From: Chrysogorgia sp. JL179-B06
Taxonomy: Eukaryota > Cnidaria > Anthozoa > Scleralcyonacea > Chrysogorgiidae
Assembly: GCA_035772405.1 (NCBI GenBank)
Contig: JAYKKM010000209.1
Span: 868,001 to 932,000, forward strand
DNA: 64,000 bases
Direction of reading: 5' to 3'
Position 1 is the first letter of the stretch, and every line of letters starts with the position of its first letter. Below, piece after piece: positions 58,624-64,000 of the stretch. Below the pieces are notes generated by a model. That model was not told the origin of the DNA. It saw only the letters and a program-made list of their open reading frames with translations, and searched no databases. A program made the translations under genes and the position numbers.

Positions 58624-61600
58624 TCAAATGTCATAAGAAAACCTTTCCTTGATAAGGTTCTTGAGGCTTTGTGACACATGCACATGTTCAGTTTTGATTA
58701 CCAATGGGCCATCTTTAACATTCGTGCACACTGGATTGAGGTGGAAGTGCCTTGTAGAAACGGTCGCTTGGTAGCTACTGGTGGTTTTGTTCCAGAAATT
58801 GTATGACTCAAATCTACCAAAGCAGTACTCCTTGTCATCACTTTCACTAAAACCTCCAACAGGGGTGGTAATGGTCTTTTGACATCCACTGCACTTTCTT
58901 ATGCCTCCTGCAATTCGTTTCATGATAAGTGGAGCACTTGGAATTGGGTTGGCTGGTCTTGTATTTTTCCTGATCACCAATGTTGTTGCATTTACCTTCT
59001 CTGAGGTGAACTGTTCTGCAGGTTGTGTTGACGCATCTAAATGTTGGGAGGGTCTTACATCTTCACTCCTTTTGCGTATTCTTGGGGGCTTCTTTGAACC
59101 AACAGAAGGGGGAGCAGATGATGTGCTTAGTCTCGTTAAACTTCTCACAGGAAAATTTGTCACAACCTTATCCAGTTTATTAGCCTGTATTGCCACAGCA
59201 ACAGCATGGTGACACAAACTGTTCCTTTCAAATAAGCTGCAAGTACAGGAACACTTGCCACTGTTGTAGATTTGCACTGTAAATGGTAATGGCCTACCAC
59301 TGTCAACGAGGAATGACTGCTTTTTGAAGCCTTCACGAACTTCACTGTTTTTCAGTACCACTCGAGCCTTCTCTAGAATTCCACGAAGTTCTTCTTCTGA
59401 AAAATACTTTGTTAGGGGGGCAATAGCTTCAAAATCAAGCTCTTTGTTTGTTTGGCATCTTTCACCCTTTCCAGAACTGCTGGTATCTACAACTGCAAGG
59501 GACTTGTTAGCAAACTTAAATTTGCGGCATTGATTGTATGACAATACATCTGGGCAAATTCTGGAAACTCTTTTCATTGCAGATTTTCGTTCATCTGAGC
59601 TCATTGCCCCATGTGGCATTTGAGGGATATTCTTACGGTAGTCTTCCTTTACCTCCCACTTATCAGAGATGCCAAACCATGCCAATTCAGTTTCAACCTC
59701 AAATGACTCTATGAAGTCATACATAGCGATGATAAAGTTGTCGAGATCTTGTGGGACAAAGTTTGTCCACTCTTTTATCATGCGATTGACAGACTCTGGA
59801 ACATTCTGGTGGTATGGTTGTGGAGCAAATACAAGATCTTTCATGACAAACTTTGCCATCTTCCCTCTCATGTCTTCCAACTTGAACTTACGAAAGTAAT
59901 CTGCAAACTTTGGTGCACCCTTTCTCTTTGAGGTTTCAAGTGTATCCCATTCTTCCAATAAAATGGCTGCTCTGTTATCAAATTCCTCTTTGGAATCTGT
60001 CCATATCAAACCACTATTTTGGCCATAGATGTCATGGCAAATTCTCTTAGTAAGAGACTTTCACATACCCAATTGATGCAGTTTGTCCTTGATATTTCTT
60101 TCACTATGTAAGTAGCACAGCAAGGGGTGTGCATTATGCATTCCTGCAGCGATGGCATTTGTGAGACCCACTTCATTATCTGTTCCTGTAGCATGAAGGT
60201 ACTGTGATAGACCAGGGACTTCTCTCAACAGACAATGAATGAATGATAGGTAGGTGGATTCCTCCTTTGTCATACAAATCATTATTGGGCCCAGGTAAGA
60301 AGGAGAATGATTTCCACCCTTCACTTTAAGAAGTGTGTTCTTATATGTTGTGACAACAACATAAAAGGGTCCTAGCTGAAAAGTGACATCTATGCCCAAT
60401 TCCGAAACCAGGTCAGCTTTCTTATGACAGCAGAACTTGGTGATGTTGTCTATTTGCCAATCTGTATAGAGCATTATTGTTGGCAAGTCATTGCAAACAA
60501 CTTCCCTAATAAAACCTGGGAAAGTGCTTTTCTGCAGTTCAAGTACTGCAAGCAATGGGTCAGCAGCACTTTTGGTGGATGAGCCTGGTGTCAGGCCTAA
60601 ATTTCGCTTCATGTTCTTTGCTTGGGTGTAATTTCTTGGAAGGGAACTAGTACTTTCGGCTCCAATAACACCTCCCACATCTTTGATTGTTTTAAACAGT
60701 GCTCTTTTTGTGTTATTTTCCCTTCTGTGAGATTAATTGCTAGTTTCTCTTTTGTACTTTCTTTCGTCCTGATATATGGCTGAGGCTGAGTTGAAGTAGC
60801 CTTGCGACTACCATGAGAGGCAACAGTAAATTGTTTTGGTTCCCCATCAAAATAGTAGTTGAGGAGAACAATTGGATACCATTTGTCAATCTCTTTTCCA
60901 TACTCAATGGATATAATTGTCTTGTGGAAATCTGGACAAGACTTGCAGACATAGGGTCTTCGTCGGACAACAATGTCAGCATTCTCCTGGGTTTGACACT
61001 TGCTTAGAGAGACAACTTGACCATCTGTGTCTTTTTCGATGGTGTAATGCTTGCATTTATTTCCTTTCATTGTCCACGCCCCATTGTCATCACAAAACAC
61101 ATCTTTTCTCTTCTGAAGCTTGTCAAGGTCAACCAAAAAAGTTGCATTCTCTTGAAAAGCATGTGGTACATTTGAACTGATCATTTCTTCATTGTCTTTC
61201 TTACAGTTCATCATTTGTGGTACCACAAAAGGGTTTTCCAGATAATCCAATTTAACCACTTTACAACCTACATTGATGCTTTTCAAAGGCACTATCTCTT
61301 GTTTGCAAAACTTTCTTGGTGAATGGGACACATCAAACTGTCAACAACAAGATAATATATTTAGAGTATTAATTCCATGAGACTAATATTAATAATAATG
61401 GAAACTTTATTGTATTTTTACCTATATATACAATTGTTAATCTCACTACATGAAGGTAATAATAATAATAATAATAATAATAAAAGTCTTTATTTAAAAA
61501 TACTCAAAACAAACGTGTATTATGTGAGTGTTATCTTAAGACTTAATCTTGTATAATTGAGGGTTATTTGTTTACCTGGCTTAAGCTTCTCTCAACTGAC

Positions 61601-63060
61601 TCATCATCTGCATCCTTTTCAACCTCGTCATCCTCGTTATCACTTATCACAACAATCCTGTTTTAGGTAAATTTAAAAGTGAATTTTAGCTCAGTCGAAG
61701 TTCTTAACGACGTTCGCAGAAGAATCTCCTAACGTTTAATTAAACTTTGATTGATACTTTCATGATTGATAGACATATTGGTAAGTTTATGCCGAAAAGC
61801 CAAAAAAAAACCATTTCTTACAAAAATCAAAGAATGTTAAAAATAAGTAGATAAACATAATATGTAATAATATTATATGTAAAAAAATGGGGGTCCGAGA
61901 TATTTTGCAATGAAAACTGAAATTTTGACTGTCATCTTGAATTCCGAGAGAGGACTGGGTGGAATCTTTTTTCACCTTTTTTCTGTGTTTTTTCAACTTA
62001 AGCGTTTTTTTTTTCAGTGAAAATTCTATTATCTTAATTCTTCAAAAATCAAAAAAAAAAAAATGCCGGTGGTTGGCTACATATAGTTTAAGTATGCGCG
62101 CACGCAAGACCATGAGCATGCGAACTTGAAAAATATATATTTTGAAAAAGGATTTTACAAGAAAAATGACCTTCGTTAAAGCTGGCGTAGCATTGCCATG
62201 GTAACCTTCCGAGTGATCATTTTCATATGAAATGATTTCCTAACTCATGATCTGTCATATGGTTGGCTGAACAGGTGTCAAAGTATACAAATATTATGTG
62301 AAATTGAAGCCACAACTGTGCAAAATTTCTTTGACTTTTACAATGTTTTCCTTGTAAAACAAGATTTTTTTCTAAAGTAGTGGATAAAAATTCTACTTCA
62401 TAAGGTTCCTTGCCTCATAGTTTGCCATGGTTTTTATTTTAAAACATTTATGTTGATATCACCACTAATTATTTTGTCTAGCTTCATGAATCCATTTTAG
62501 TTATGCCAAAAGTGACAAAAAAGTGCCTCACACCTCCCCCCTTAACTCATCAGTGAGCACGGTGACCCCCCTTTTTTATTTCATATTTGAACTTCACTCA
62601 TATACATCTTCTCATGGAAAAAGTTTAAAGAAATATTTATCGTAGAATCTAATGGTCCCGAACTACCTTAAGATCTAGAAGAATGTTGACTCTTTAATAT
62701 GAGTAGCAAATGTACCTTGGCATTTCCACTTGAATTACTTGAGTTATCTCTATTTCTGATTCATCTGAATCTGATAAATTTCTGTACTTGTCACTAGAGA
62801 GATGAAATGATTTATATATTAATACACATATGTTTTCTTTTAAAATTATCAACATGTAAGTCAGAGTTCGTACCTGGGAGAATCGGGATCAGGGTTCCTG
62901 TCAGGGCTTGGATCCAAAACACCACAATAATAATCGTCATCTGTGGATGAATCTGAAAATATACAAAATATATCTACTAGTTCGTTCGTTTTGTTCGTTA
63001 AAATAAAGATAATAGTGTAAAATAAAAGACTTTTGACATACCATCATCAATGCCATCCAT
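58624..63060 (-). CDS. MULE transposase with SWIM finger, five exons
   Basis: DDE transposase for excision and insertion of its element. Exons: 63060-63042, 62952-62874, 62793-62716, 61657-61576 and 61337-58624, all GT/AG with matching phases. Exons 1-4 encode an acidic N-terminus (SSTDDDYYCGVLDPSPDRNP). Exon 5: YVCKSCPDFHKTI; core ELGIDVTFQLGPFYVVVTTY (first Asp), LHATGTDNEVGLTNAIAAGM (second Asp), LLCYLHSERNIKDKL; SWIM CSCTCSLFERNSLCHH (C-x-C...C-x-H); C-terminal Cys motif KCSGCQKTITTPVGG to HFHLNPVC. Lesions: one frame shift near 60710 and one in-frame TGA at about 60061. Expected length about 990 residues. The start lies about 80 bp inside the right TIR. Confidence 0.85.
61455..61491. repeat. 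(TAA)n microsatellite in MULE intron
   Basis: About eleven aat units in the intron between exons 4 and 5. Confidence 0.95.
61658..62715 (-). other. MULE intron 3
   Basis: About 1.06 kb between exons 3 and 4. No coding of its own. Contains ttttttttttcag-like pyrimidine and A tracts. Confidence 0.6.
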
Positions 63061-63353
63061 GATTTCACATCAAGTACACGAGGCGAGTACAAGATGAGCC
63101 TGCGATTTTTGTGATCAGTGGTTTTCATAATTCAAAATGCAAATATTTACAATTCAAAATGGCGGCGGTTCGTACGATCGTACGATGAAGGATGTCGTTT
63201 ACTTCACTAGTGCAAAAAAGGTATGCTAAAATCAAATACAAGTATTTTGAGTATTTTTGGGCGTAGTCCATTTTTAGGGTAGTCCATTTGGGTAGTCCAT
63301 TTGGGTAGTCCATGGACTAGGGGGTCAGTGTTATGTCCTCTCCCAAAATGTGG

Positions 63354-63686
63354 TTGCAATTGCAAGTATGGCACAGCGAAAAATCCTTGCACAAATAAGG
63401 TTTGTATGTATTCAAAACCAATATAGAAATTATTGGCACGACAATAAACATTTTATTGCGTTCTTCCTGCCACATTCATTACGTTATTGACGTAATTAGT
63501 TGGTACGATCATGTGGACAGGAACGGAGAGGGGTATTACAATCACGTGACAATCTATCATTAGGGTGATACCCTATAGGGGATTGTCACTACACGAGGCG
63601 AGTCAATTGTGTAGACCGTACGCTTGGACGAGCACAAGAACATCGATTTAAATCAGGTATTGTTTATTAATTCATTGTCTTTAACG
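63354..63686. other. 5' flank of SGNH gene
   Basis: No gene. tacacgaggcgagt (63592) also occurs at 63074 within the MULE. The short repeat gggtgatacc...ggggattgtcac may belong to the element to the right. Confidence 0.4.
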
Positions 63687-64000
63687 ATGTCATGTTGTTT
63701 ACCGAGCGTGGTTATTCTCGGTCATTCATTTGTTCGGCGTTTAAAATGTGACATAGACGACAAATCCGATGCTCGAATGAAGTCAAATTTCGATTTCGAT
63801 TTGACAGCCACCATTCACCTTCATGGTGTAGGTGGGAGAACTGTACAGAAAGTACATCAATTCGATCTCTCTGTGGTTAAACATTTTTCACCGGAGATAT
63901 TGATACTTGAGATCGGTACAAATGACCTTGCTCGCGAGAAGCCCGAAACCGTTGGGTCTTCCATCGAGGAGCTTATTCGTCATGTCAACAAGCTTTTTCG
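63687..64000 (+). CDS. SGNH-hydrolase-like protein, 5' part
   Basis: ATG 63687 opens a frame that runs off the window after about 104 codons: MSCCLPSVVILGHSFVRRLK, HLHGVGGRTVQK, EILILEIGTNDLAREKPETV. GHSF carries the nucleophile Ser position of SGNH block I, the Gly-rich GVGGRT fits block II and GTND block III. Such domains occur both as host esterases and as accessory domains in invertebrate retrotransposons (DIRS-like, LINE ORF1). The missing 3' part would decide. No lesion is seen in the visible part. Confidence 0.65.
   Translation, partial: MSCCLPSVVILGHSFVRRLKCDIDDKSDARMKSNFDFDLTATIHLHGVGGRTVQKVHQFDLSVVKHFSPEILILEIGTNDLAREKPETVGSSIEELIRHVNKLF

Larger units (their letters stand above)
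57705..63344 (-). mobile_element. Mutator-like transposon, complete
   Basis: The 5,640-bp element begins GGGAGAGGACATAACACTGA at both ends, with TIRs of about 200 bp (57705-57905, 63140-63344) containing repeats of AAATGGACTACCC and the palindrome CGTACGATCGTACG. The 9-bp duplication AAAATGTGG lies at 57696-57704 and 63345-63353. A spliced MULE transposase with a SWIM finger is encoded on the minus strand. Low TIR divergence and only two coding lesions suggest recent activity. Confidence 0.93.

Overview
The window looks like intergenic or intronic DNA of an early-branching animal, most likely a cnidarian. The base composition is AT-rich. Genes are split by GT/AG introns. The interspersed elements are CR1/L2-like LINEs, tRNA-derived SINEs, TTAA-targeting DNA transposons with THAP and piggyBac coding, a Mutator-like element, KDZ-type transposase remnants and Myb/SANT-like proteins. 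The organism call is inference. I find no clear single-copy host gene in 64 kb; nearly every recognisable reading frame belongs to a mobile element or is a broken relic.

Layout. 1-5.9 kb: a Ty3/gypsy reverse transcriptase scrap, a CR1-like LINE with two decayed ORFs, and a second LINE fragment. 6.0-8.3 kb: three copies of a 446-bp TTAA-flanked MITE in a 931-bp tandem array. 8.4-12.7 kb: SINE scrap, palindromes, a hAT-like MITE, and a decayed gene with a Gln-rich repeat and a Cys cluster. 12.8-14.5 kb: huge TA/GATA microsatellites with two tRNA-headed SINEs. 14.5-17.2 kb: foldbacks and a THAP-coding TTAA transposon inserted in a dispersed repeat. 17.6-21.8 kb: Penelope-like tail, a Myb/SANT gene with an inverted C-terminal half, a gag scrap, and a 5'-truncated LINE on the minus strand. 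23.2-24.3 kb: a TIR element with a 10-bp target duplication. 26.8-32.6 kb: a long LINE (coiled coil/SGNH ORF1, endonuclease-RT ORF2) carrying a TTAA transposon. 33.3-40.2 kb: a large foldback structure whose ends are arrays of the palindrome AACTATAGTT, inserted in a TATA-rich satellite and carrying other elements. 40.7-45.3 kb: a decayed KDZ-like transposase (minus) divergent from an almost intact DUF3987-like protein (plus). 46-53.8 kb: a spliced hAT-like gene broken by a THAP/piggyBac element and by a recent 1,288-bp tandem duplication. 55.6-57.3 kb: inverted TATA satellites around a gene fragment. 57.7-63.3 kb: a nearly intact Mutator-like transposon with about 200-bp TIRs, a 9-bp target duplication and a five-exon transposase. 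63.7 kb to the end: the start of an SGNH-hydrolase-like gene.

The pieces do not form a pathway. They form a record of nested insertions whose order can be read: for example hAT-like gene, then TTAA element, then tandem duplication. The most unusual items are the KDZ/DUF3987 divergent pair, the THAP-piggyBac element family with in-window empty-site evidence, and the AACTATAGTT foldback.
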